Positions 15,351-22,948 of a DNA stretch of 27,674 bases are shown in pieces. The notes below the pieces were generated by a model. The model did not search any database. It worked only from the letters and a program-made list of their open reading frames with translations, and was not told where the DNA came from. Within the stretch, counting starts at the first letter, position 1. Each line of letters begins with the position of its first letter. The DNA is from WVZL01 sp041862375. GTDB taxonomy: Bacteria; Acidobacteriota; Aminicenantia; Aminicenantales; Aminicenantaceae. The stretch spans positions 1 to 27,674 of the forward strand of contig JBGVTE010000046.1 of NCBI GenBank assembly GCA_041862375.1. Direction: 5' to 3'. The translations under genes and the position numbers were made by a program.

Positions 15351-18300
15351 ATGAGAAAGAAAATCTTACCAATTGCCTGCTTCCTTGTTCTATACTTGAC
15401 CGCTGTAAGTGTGAACCTTGTTCAGGCGCAGTCCATCCTCGAAGGGAAACTGACGGGTACGGTCGCAGATGACCAAGGTGAGTTGCTTCCCGGAGTGACT
15501 GTGGAAATAACGGGACCCAGCATTATGGGCACACGTTCTGCTTTCACATCGGCTAAAGGAAGCTTTATTTTCTTGAACGTCCCTCCCGGGACATTTAAGC
15601 TGACGGCTTCTTTATCCGGTTTCAAGACATATGTGCAAGAAAACATCATCCTTGGAGCAGGCAGCACGGTTGATATCAAAGTAGTCATGGAGATTGGCGC
15701 GATCGAGGAAGAGGTGACGGTCACCGCTGCCGGCCCCATTGTCGACATCAAGACCTCGACTGTCGATTCCCGGCTCGAAAAAGATATGCTGGAAAAGCTG
15801 CCGACCACACGAGACGCGTTCTACGACTTGGCCTTGACCACTCCGGGAATGTTCGATGTCGCCAGTTCTGCCTCATGGCTCCCAAGTCCGACAGCTTACG
15901 GCGGCTCCAGCATGGAGAATGTCTTCTTGGTGAACGGTGTCAACACCACGAATCCCCGAGGTGCGGCCTTCGGATCGCTGGTTACAGTCAATTACAACGC
16001 GATTGAGGAAGTCCGGGTCGTGGCCCTTGGCTCCAAGGCAGAATACGGGAGCTACTCCGGCGCGGCGATTGATGTTCTGACCAAGTCTGGGAGCAATGCC
16101 TTTCACGGCAATGTTGCCTACTATACGGAGATCAGGGGCTGGTTCGAAACCAACCAGCCGGCCGACGGCCCTCTTAAAGGTAGTGATTATCTATTCGTCC
16201 AGACGGGGGATGTCCTTGCCGGCACAACCAAAACAAACTGGGAAGGAAACTTTACTCTGGGCGGCCCCATCATTAAGGACAGACTTTGGTTCTTCGGCGC
16301 TTTCAATTATATCCGCAACGACACGCTGCCTGTGAATTGGAGCCTGCTCAACACCTACACGGGCCGATATTTTGACGCCAAGATCTCTGCTGAGCCTTTT
16401 CAGAAAAACCGGGCCTGGATTAACTATCATTATGAACACAACACCTCCACGGGTTGGAGTTGGGGCACTGAGCCGGAATGGGATACAACCATGACCTATG
16501 GTCCCACGACTTACAATCACACCATCTCTGGCCAGTGGCAGTATATGGCCTCGAGCACTGCCATCTTTACGGCCAAGTACCTAGGTTTCTGGACCGACGA
16601 CCAGCCGTATATTCCGGAGGAAGGCGTAGGCCATCCCGGCTACATCAACTGGTGGAAATGGGGTACGCAGTACGGGATCGCCGGGGATTTCCCTTATGTG
16701 GAAGCCCAGAAGTCCAGCCGCCAGACCGTCCAGGCGGACATGAGCTACTTTGCCGAAGACTTTCTCGGGGAACACGACATCAAGTTCGGCGCCCAGTACA
16801 CCAAGGGCCGGGGCAACTGGATGGGAGGCTATTTCCAGAACTATGTCAACTTCACCTATCCCCTGGGAGGCTGGTGGGGATATGACACCGGCCGGATAAA
16901 TATTGACTATCTCAAGGCCTATACCTGGTATGCCAACAATGCGGTCCAGGACGGCTTGCTTTTTTACAATTACAAGGATAAGCTGAATCCATTCCTGACT
17001 GTACGCACCGCGGATTCCCTGGGCTTCTTCATCGACGACCAGTGGTCGGTGAGCAAACGCCTGACACTCAATCTGGGTCTTCGCTACGATCGAATGACGA
17101 CAAAGTACGGAAAGGGCAAGGTCTATGAATTTGTTACATCTCCTGAAGAGATCAACGGACCCCCCTCTGTCATCCGCGACCGGGAGTCGACGGATAATAT
17201 CTTCGATTTCAAGACGTTCTCTCCGCGTATCGGCCTCACCTACCAGTTGACAGGCGATGGAAAGACGGTCTTCCGGGCGAGCTACGGCCGCTATTACATG
17301 CCGCTGGCCGTGGAATTCCTTCGTCGGTTCGGTCCGGATATGCCGCTTATAAATAGAGCCTATCAGATCTACATGATCCCCTGGGACATCGCCGACATTA
17401 ATGGCAACGGTTTTATCGAAATCTACCAATTCGGCGGAGCTCTCAGCGAACTCCAAGAGGCCGTCAGAAAGATCTATGGCCGGGATCCTATTGAAGAGAC
17501 CCTATCACAGATAGACCCTTCCTGGGAGCTTAATGTCGCGCCCGGTGTCAAAGATATGTACACGGACCAGATCTCGGTGAACATCGAGAGGGAGATCCTC
17601 GAAAACTTTTCTATCAGCGGGACCTATATTTACAAGCGTTCGTCCAACTTATTTGTCAATGTTCCTATCAACGAAGAGACCGGGCTGGAGTGGGAGTATG
17701 AGAGGATTCCGTTCGAGATAGAGCCCGGAAACACTGTCAATCTCTACAGCATCATACTTAAAGACTACAACGGGGACGGTGTCGTAAATAACTCGGATAT
17801 CGGTTGGATCAGTGAGCACAATGATTTTCGTGTCGAGAACATGCAGACGTATGACGGGCAGAAGCCGCAGAGAACCTATCAGGCCTTACAACTGGTTTTG
17901 AACAAGAGATATTCCAACCGCTGGCAGGGCCTGGCCTCGGTCGTCTACTCCTGGTCCGATGGCACAGCCCAGAGGACGATGCGGCAGGACGACAACATGA
18001 TGGGCCCGATGGTCACCGACGACACCTGGATGGGCAACCTCAACTACACCATCAACAACATGGACGGGCCGTTGCCGTTCGTTCCCAAGTGGGAGATCAA
18101 AGCCTCAGGATCCTACAAAGTTCCTTACATCGAGCTGGATCTCGGCCTCCGTTTCCGGATGCACACCGGACGTCCTGTTTGGGAGTGGGTAGGTTATCCC
18201 ACACGCACCCAGTGGGGCGGGCCTGAAGGCGCAGCCATCAATCCCGGCGGGCTTGTCAGGGTCATCAAAGACACAGAGCCCACTTATTTATCAAGCCTCG

Positions 18301-18488
18301 CTCTCTTCGACTTCAGGCTCGAAAGAGCGTTCAGAATCAGAGAATACGGAGCCTTCCATGTTGTCCTCGACATCCTGAACGTATTCAATACAGCGGACGT
18401 GACGAACATCGATATTGGAAATTGGGGCCGGATAACGGGCCTGACAGACGCCCGTAGGTTCCGTCTCAGCTTCATGTTTCAGTTCTAA
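15351..18488 (+). CDS. Oar-like TonB-dependent outer-membrane receptor
   Basis: A 1045-residue receptor. It opens with a signal peptide (KILPIACFLVLYLTAVSVNL, cleavage near VQAQ), then a carboxypeptidase-regulatory domain (TGTVADDQGELLPGVTVEI, FLNVPPGTFKL), a plug domain (SRLEKDMLEKLPTTRDAFYD, VLTKSGSNAFHGNVAYY), and a long beta barrel that ends in FMFQF, the aromatic C-terminus read by the BAM complex. Receptors of this type import large substrates with TonB energy. Two dockerin- or EF-hand-like loops lie in the barrel part: D682-I-N-G-N-G and D805-Y-N-G-D-G...D816. The ATG at 15351 follows AAAGGAGG at good spacing; the open frame reaches upstream to 15282, but that extension would spoil the signal peptide. 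A clear terminator follows. The substrate is unknown, probably a glycan or peptide. Confidence 0.93.
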   Translation: MRKKILPIACFLVLYLTAVSVNLVQAQSILEGKLTGTVADDQGELLPGVTVEITGPSIMGTRSAFTSAKGSFIFLNVPPGTFKLTASLSGFKTYVQENIILGAGSTVDIKVVMEIGAIEEEVTVTAAGPIVDIKTSTVDSRLEKDMLEKLPTTRDAFYDLALTTPGMFDVASSASWLPSPTAYGGSSMENVFLVNGVNTTNPRGAAFGSLVTVNYNAIEEVRVVALGSKAEYGSYSGAAIDVLTKSGSNAFHGNVAYYTEIRGWFETNQPADGPLKGSDYLFVQTGDVLAGTTKTNWEGNFTLGGPIIKDRLWFFGAFNYIRNDTLPVNWSLLNTYTGRYFDAKISAEPFQKNRAWINYHYEHNTSTGWSWGTEPEWDTTMTYGPTTYNHTISGQWQYMASSTAIFTAKYLGFWTDDQPYIPEEGVGHPGYINWWKWGTQYGIAGDFPYVEAQKSSRQTVQADMSYFAEDFLGEHDIKFGAQYTKGRGNWMGGYFQNYVNFTYPLGGWWGYDTGRINIDYLKAYTWYANNAVQDGLLFYNYKDKLNPFLTVRTADSLGFFIDDQWSVSKRLTLNLGLRYDRMTTKYGKGKVYEFVTSPEEINGPPSVIRDRESTDNIFDFKTFSPRIGLTYQLTGDGKTVFRASYGRYYMPLAVEFLRRFGPDMPLINRAYQIYMIPWDIADINGNGFIEIYQFGGALSELQEAVRKIYGRDPIEETLSQIDPSWELNVAPGVKDMYTDQISVNIEREILENFSISGTYIYKRSSNLFVNVPINEETGLEWEYERIPFEIEPGNTVNLYSIILKDYNGDGVVNNSDIGWISEHNDFRVENMQTYDGQKPQRTYQALQLVLNKRYSNRWQGLASVVYSWSDGTAQRTMRQDDNMMGPMVTDDTWMGNLNYTINNMDGPLPFVPKWEIKASGSYKVPYIELDLGLRFRMHTGRPVWEWVGYPTRTQWGGPEGAAINPGGLVRVIKDTEPTYLSSLALFDFRLERAFRIREYGAFHVVLDILNVFNTADVTNIDIGNWGRITGLTDARRFRLSFMFQF

Positions 18489-18511
18489 GCAGACCAACTG
18501 TGTTGATTTCT

Positions 18512-18547
18512 AGAGCCTGGGGGGCTGTAGCTCCCCAGGCTCTTTTT
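18512..18547 (+). terminator. Intrinsic terminator after the TonB receptor gene
   Basis: AGAGCCTGGGG (18512-18522) pairs perfectly with CCCCAGGCTCT (18533-18543); the stem extends inwards by three more pairs including one G-U, leaving a four-base loop, and is followed by a run of T. It lies 24 bases after the stop and separates the receptor unit from the symporter unit. Confidence 0.93.
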
Positions 18548-18632
18548 ATATCAGAGTTATGGGGCTGGATTTTTGACAAAATCAGAAAGCAATTGTAGGC
18601 CTCATGTTTGAGGAAGCAAGGAGAATTTAGAC

Positions 18633-20231
18633 GTGGTTAATTTTGCCTTTTTAGATTGGTTTTGGGTCGTTATATTTATTGTTCTTATGGTTGTCTGCGG
18701 TATTCTGTTCTATAGATTAGGAAAGAGATCCATATCAGATTTTTTTCTGGCGGGCCGGGGACTGCCTTGGTGGCTGCCTGCTGCCTCTGTCTATGCCACC
18801 CACTCTGCAACAGATACGCCGATGTGGGTAAGTGGAGTAATCTATAAATATGGTCTTCGTGGTATCTGGTATACTTTCTTTTCTGCCTGGTGTGCAATTT
18901 CTGCTTTCGCTTCAACCAGAATCTTTCGTCGCTCACTGGCTTACACCCAGGCTGAATGGCAGACACTCCGCTTCTCTGGTTTGGGAGCTGAGCTGCTGAG
19001 GGGATGGATTGCCGGATGGCAAGTGTTCATGAATATGTTTGTCTTGGGCTGGGTAGGAATAGCCATGGGTAAGCTCTGTCATTATCTATTTGGCTGGCCT
19101 GACTGGCTGGGTTTAATACTTTTTTCTTCGCTCTGTGCCATCTATGTCTTGGCTGCCGGTTACTGGGGTGTGGTCATGGCTGATTTCCAGCAAGGTGTGA
19201 TCGCTTTCTCAGTCATAATCATTGTTTCCATATGGGGAATTGTGGCTGCTGGCGGACCCCAGGCAATCACTGCAAAATTAAATGCTCTTGGTCAAAGTTG
19301 GCGGCTGAATCCTTTTGCTTTTTCAGGATTGACCTCTGGAGATTTTCCCTTAGTCTGGTTTCTGACAATGCTGGTTATGGCCGTTATCGGAGGCTTTGGC
19401 ATGGGAACTTACATCGATTGGTATCCTGAAGCTCAGCGTATTCAGTCAGCTCGAACGGTGCGGGATGCCAGCTACAGCATCTGGTCAGGGTCGGCCTTAA
19501 TCATTATTCGCAATTCCCTCTGGGCTGTAGCCATCATTGCTTTTTTTTCGCTTTATCCTCATATCAAGTCAACAGCTGATTATGAAATGGCCTGGTTTCG
19601 TCTTGGATTTGAATTTTTACCTGTTGGATTAGTAGGCTTTTTCTTTGCAGCGGTGGTAGCCATACACCTTTCTACAATCTCCACTCATCTTAACCTCGGT
19701 GCATCCTATGCTACAAGGGATCTCTATCATCATTATTTCAAGCCTAAAGCGAGTGAGAGGGAACTGGTCTGGGTTGGAAGAATTTCCACTCTTATCCTGC
19801 TCGTAGGTTCTTTCATTTATGGTTTAATGATGGAGGAGATAACACAATGGCTCATTTTTGCTCTTTGGATCATGGCAGCCGGCATCTGGCTGCCTTCCAT
19901 TCTTCAGGTCATCTGGTGGCGCTTTAATTCCTGGGGATACCTTTCCTCGTGGATTGCTAATCTGGGATTGAGCTGGCTTGTTGTCTGGGTGCTGCCTGAG
20001 TTTCATGTCCTACCCCTGCTGCCTGATTATCTCCAGTTTTGGATAATGATGGTTTTAGGAGCTTTGATTTATATTCCTATAACTTTTTTAACGCAGACAG
20101 AAGATATGAATCGGCTGGTTAAATATTATGTTATGTCAAGACCTTTAGGGTGGTGGAAGCCTGTGCGTAAAGAAGCTGAGAGAAGAGGATTGCTTCGATT
20201 AGAGGAAAGTCAAAGTGAAGGAGGAAATTAA
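18633..20231 (+). CDS. Sodium:solute symporter (SSS family)
   Basis: A 532-residue inner-membrane protein with about thirteen hydrophobic helices. The SSS pattern is clear near the N-terminus: LGKRSISDFFLAGRGLPWWL, then a polar ASVYATHSATDT stretch where the unwound first core helix should lie. The LNLGASYATRDLYHHYF segment before a cytoplasmic loop is also typical. The family uses the sodium gradient to take up sugars, amino acids, nucleosides or acids; the substrate is not readable. It starts at GTG (18633) behind AGGAG. Three small membrane proteins follow with almost no spacing, which suggests accessory subunits of the transporter. Placement between glycan-uptake and glycan-cleavage genes makes a sugar or sugar acid plausible. 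Confidence 0.9.
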   Translation: MVNFAFLDWFWVVIFIVLMVVCGILFYRLGKRSISDFFLAGRGLPWWLPAASVYATHSATDTPMWVSGVIYKYGLRGIWYTFFSAWCAISAFASTRIFRRSLAYTQAEWQTLRFSGLGAELLRGWIAGWQVFMNMFVLGWVGIAMGKLCHYLFGWPDWLGLILFSSLCAIYVLAAGYWGVVMADFQQGVIAFSVIIIVSIWGIVAAGGPQAITAKLNALGQSWRLNPFAFSGLTSGDFPLVWFLTMLVMAVIGGFGMGTYIDWYPEAQRIQSARTVRDASYSIWSGSALIIIRNSLWAVAIIAFFSLYPHIKSTADYEMAWFRLGFEFLPVGLVGFFFAAVVAIHLSTISTHLNLGASYATRDLYHHYFKPKASERELVWVGRISTLILLVGSFIYGLMMEEITQWLIFALWIMAAGIWLPSILQVIWWRFNSWGYLSSWIANLGLSWLVVWVLPEFHVLPLLPDYLQFWIMMVLGALIYIPITFLTQTEDMNRLVKYYVMSRPLGWWKPVRKEAERRGLLRLEESQSEGGN

Positions 20232-20232
20232 A

Positions 20233-20523
20233 ATGAGTTGGATAAAAAAAGACTGGACAGCTCAACAAGCCGACAAGTGGACTAAAGAAGATTATTTGAC
20301 ATTTATAATTTCTCCCCTGGTCTATGTCTTATTAGCTCTAGGGATAGCGTTTAGCTTGCTTTTGCTCTGGTATGGCTGGATTATATTAGGCGTGAGTTTA
20401 ATTTTATTATTAATCATGATCAAGATTATCGATCCTAAACTAAGAGCAATCTCAGAGGATTATGAAATGAAGCAGAAAAAATATCTTGAGGATTTAGAAA
20501 AAATTGCCAGGTGGGAGGAGTAA
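20233..20523 (+). CDS. Small two-helix membrane protein, putative symporter accessory
   Basis: Ninety-six residues: a polar, charged start (MSWIKKDWTAQQADKWTKED), two adjacent membrane helices at ~24-65 (FIISPLVYVLLALGIAFSLL and WIILGVSLILLLIMI), and a charged C-terminal helix likely to form a coiled coil. I start at the ATG at 20233, which follows AAGGAGG and lies one base after the symporter stop; an in-frame GTG at 20215 would place that ribosome site inside the gene. I do not recognise the family. By position it could be a small subunit like those known for some other sodium symporters. Confidence 0.75.
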   Translation: MSWIKKDWTAQQADKWTKEDYLTFIISPLVYVLLALGIAFSLLLLWYGWIILGVSLILLLIMIKIIDPKLRAISEDYEMKQKKYLEDLEKIARWEE

Positions 20524-20524
20524 A

Positions 20525-20641
20525 ATGACTCAGGGTTTATCTGTAGTCATAGGGATGTCCATCGCCTATTTCTTTTCTTTTCTAGGTCTCTTGCTTGCCT
20601 ATTTTTCTTACCGGAAAAAACACAAGGGAAAAAAGGATTAG
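20525..20641 (+). CDS. One-helix mini-protein, 38 residues
   Basis: The ATG lies one base after the previous stop. The peptide has a short polar start, one membrane helix (SVVIGMSIAYFFSFLGLLLA) and a strongly basic tail (YRKKHKGKKD), the layout of a small membrane subunit with its C-terminus in the cytoplasm. The weak GGAGG upstream falls in the last codons of the previous gene. Unknown family; existence is supported by tight packing and by composition rather than by homology. Confidence 0.55.
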   Translation: MTQGLSVVIGMSIAYFFSFLGLLLAYFSYRKKHKGKKD

Positions 20642-20643
20642 CC

Positions 20644-20733
20644 ATGTTGGGTATCGTAATTCCTATGGTCATACTCATCATTTCCTTTGTATTAACGTTT
20701 TTTCTGTACCGTCATTTTTCCCGCAAGATGTGA
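20644..20733 (+). CDS. One-helix mini-protein, 29 residues
   Basis: The ATG lies two bases after the previous stop and behind AAAAAAGGA. The whole peptide is one membrane helix (LGIVIPMVILIISFVLTFFL) with a basic end (YRHFSRKM). It is the fourth gene in a row that encodes a membrane protein with this spacing, which argues for translation. Unknown family; it recalls the very short helper subunits of certain sodium-coupled transporters. Confidence 0.5.
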   Translation: MLGIVIPMVILIISFVLTFFLYRHFSRKM

Positions 20734-20737
20734 TTAT

Positions 20738-20761
20738 AAAAAAAGGACAGACCCCTTTTTT
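20738..20761. repeat. REP-like palindrome / possible terminator
   Basis: Seven A and GG, a five-base ACAGA centre, then CCCC and six T form an imperfect palindrome. It starts five bases after the last mini-gene and could end transcription of the symporter unit. The GGACAGACCCC core also resembles dispersed REP-type repeats of several environmental bacteria; that link is from memory. Confidence 0.5.
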
Positions 20762-20884
20762 AATTAAGCTTCTTATGCCCTCATCGGGCCGTAAAAAAAT
20801 AGTGTGTTCTTTTTTTTGTTTTTTTTAATCCCCATCATTTGAAGAAAATGAAGAAATAGATTAAAGTAAAATTTGAAATATATT

Positions 20885-22945
20885 ATGAAAAGAAAGCTTG
20901 TTGTTCCAGTATTAATTATGTTTTTGTTTATCCCTTTGCAGGCAGAGAAGAAGGGTAGGGCTGAACTTCCCGAAAGATATAAAAAGTGGCTTGAGGAAGA
21001 AGTTATTTATATCATCACTAAGAGAGAAAAGGATGTTTTTCTTCAGCTCGAGACCGATAAGGGGAGAGATATTTTTATAGAAGCGTTCTGGAAACAGAGA
21101 GACCCCACTCCCGGCACCCCACAAAATGAGTTCAAGCAAGAGCACTATCGCAGATTCAGTTATGCGACTGAATTCTTTGGGAGAGGCACTCCAAGGCCTG
21201 GCTGGAAAACTGATCAGGGAAGAATATATATTATATTAGGACCTCCGAATAATATCGAGGAATATGAGAATGTAATGAATGTTCATCCGACTCAAATTTG
21301 GTTTTATTATGGCGAGCCGAGGTACGGATTCCCAACCGCCTTTAAAGTCATTTTTTTTAAAAAAGAAGGTTTTGGAGAATATGTTTTATATTCTCCATCG
21401 ATTCATGGGCCGCATGATTTAATAGCCGATTATATAGGCTCTCCGAGGAATGTACAAGAAGCATATCAAGCATTGTCACAATTTGAGCCTAATCTGGCTC
21501 AAGAAACGCTGTCTCTTATTCCAGGAGAAAGAATATTACCTGGAGCTGTCTCTTTAGCTTCAAACAAATTGTTAAGTAACATATATTCATATCCTCAGAA
21601 AAGAGTAGAAGATACATACGCGGAAGCAATACTGAAATACAAAGATATTGTCGAAGTCGAATACACAGCCAATTACATAAGCAGCGATTCTCTGGTAAGG
21701 ATAATTAAAGATGATTCAGGATTTTTTCTCGTTCATTATTCTGTAGAACCCAAAAAGCTTTCTGTTGATTTTTATGACAACAAATACAATGCTCATTTTA
21801 AGTTAGATGGACGAGTTTCTGATCTCAACGGAAAAACAATATATCAATATAGCAAGGAAATTCCCCTGAGTTTTACTGGGGACCAGATAAAAGACATAGA
21901 ATCAAAGTCATTCGCCTTGCAAGATATGTTTCCCTTGGTGGCGGGTCATTTCAGGTTTGCTCTTCTCATAAAAAATACAATCTCCAAAGAATTTACATCA
22001 TTAGAAAAAGATATCATCATCCCTTCAGACATTTCAGCTTTGCAGATAAGCTCCTTGATTTTAGGCTATAAGATTGAAAAAATTATAACTCCATCAAAAG
22101 ATATTGTTCCTTTCAGGATTGGTGAGAACCAGGTTTTATGCCAGCCCAGGGAAATATTTACTCAAGAAGATACACTGGTTGTTTTTTTTCAAGTTCTTGG
22201 ATTAAATTCAGCAGTACGGTCTCAAGGACAGCTCAAATTTACCATTTTTAAAGAGGAAGAAGAATTTTTTTCACAAACAAAAAAGTTCAGTGAGTTCCAG
22301 ACAGATGAAAATTTTATAGAAGAACTCTCTTTGAAAAATTATTTACCAGGATTTTACCGAATCAAAGTTTCTGTGCTGGATAAAGACGGGAATGAAGTTC
22401 TTTTTGAAAATGAAGATTTTGAGATAACTACTGGGATTGATTTGCCAAGGCCTTTGGTTATTTCTAGAATAATGCCTGCTTCATTCATGGAAGAATACAC
22501 ATACATCTTAGGAATTCAGCAATTGAACCAGGGAAATATTAAAGAGGCTATTTCTCTTTTAGGAGAAGCCTATCATAAAAATCCCGTTCAACTAAAGTTC
22601 GCGCTCGGCTACAGTCAGGCACTTTTTATAAATGGAGAATACCAGAAGGTGAAAGAAGTCCTGATGCCCTTTTTTAGCGATCAGGTTAATAGGGGAGAAG
22701 TGTTATATTTTTTGGGGAAATCATGTCATGCCTTGGGACAGTTCACGGAAGCAATTTCTTACTATAAAAATTACCTTTCCCGCTTCGGCACAAATTTGGA
22801 AATTCTGAATTTAATGGGAACATGTTACTATCGGTTGGGAAATAGAAAGGAAGCTTTACAAATTTGGCAAAGTTCGTTAGAAATAAACCCAAACCAGGAA
22901 GAGATCAATAAGCTTGTTAACTCATTAAAAGAAAAGAAAGAATAA
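20885..22945 (+). CDS. Exported GWxTD-domain protein with C-terminal TPRs
   Basis: A 686-residue protein with a signal peptide (KRKLVVPVLIMFLFIPLQAE). Residues ~55-125 hold the GWxTD domain: AFWKQRDPTPGTPQNEFKQE, then PGWKTDQGRIYIILGPP with G106, W107, T109 and D110. The domain has no known biochemical role; it is common in Aminicenantes, Acidobacteria and Bacteroidetes-related groups. The middle region is beta-rich without recognisable motifs, and the last ~150 residues are TPR units (VLYFLGKSCHALGQFTEAIS). I start at the ATG at 20885; the open frame also includes a TTG at 20873. The ribosome site is weak. It is convergent with the GH9 gene, their stops three bases apart. No function is proposed. 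Confidence 0.85.
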   Translation: MKRKLVVPVLIMFLFIPLQAEKKGRAELPERYKKWLEEEVIYIITKREKDVFLQLETDKGRDIFIEAFWKQRDPTPGTPQNEFKQEHYRRFSYATEFFGRGTPRPGWKTDQGRIYIILGPPNNIEEYENVMNVHPTQIWFYYGEPRYGFPTAFKVIFFKKEGFGEYVLYSPSIHGPHDLIADYIGSPRNVQEAYQALSQFEPNLAQETLSLIPGERILPGAVSLASNKLLSNIYSYPQKRVEDTYAEAILKYKDIVEVEYTANYISSDSLVRIIKDDSGFFLVHYSVEPKKLSVDFYDNKYNAHFKLDGRVSDLNGKTIYQYSKEIPLSFTGDQIKDIESKSFALQDMFPLVAGHFRFALLIKNTISKEFTSLEKDIIIPSDISALQISSLILGYKIEKIITPSKDIVPFRIGENQVLCQPREIFTQEDTLVVFFQVLGLNSAVRSQGQLKFTIFKEEEEFFSQTKKFSEFQTDENFIEELSLKNYLPGFYRIKVSVLDKDGNEVLFENEDFEITTGIDLPRPLVISRIMPASFMEEYTYILGIQQLNQGNIKEAISLLGEAYHKNPVQLKFALGYSQALFINGEYQKVKEVLMPFFSDQVNRGEVLYFLGKSCHALGQFTEAISYYKNYLSRFGTNLEILNLMGTCYYRLGNRKEALQIWQSSLEINPNQEEINKLVNSLKEKKE

Positions 22946-22948
22946 GAA

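Noticed and set aside
16581..17456. Minus-strand frame of 291 codons inside the TonB receptor gene
   Set aside because: Long antisense frames are expected in GC-rich coding DNA; the plus-strand receptor is clear from signal peptide to C-terminal aromatic residue.
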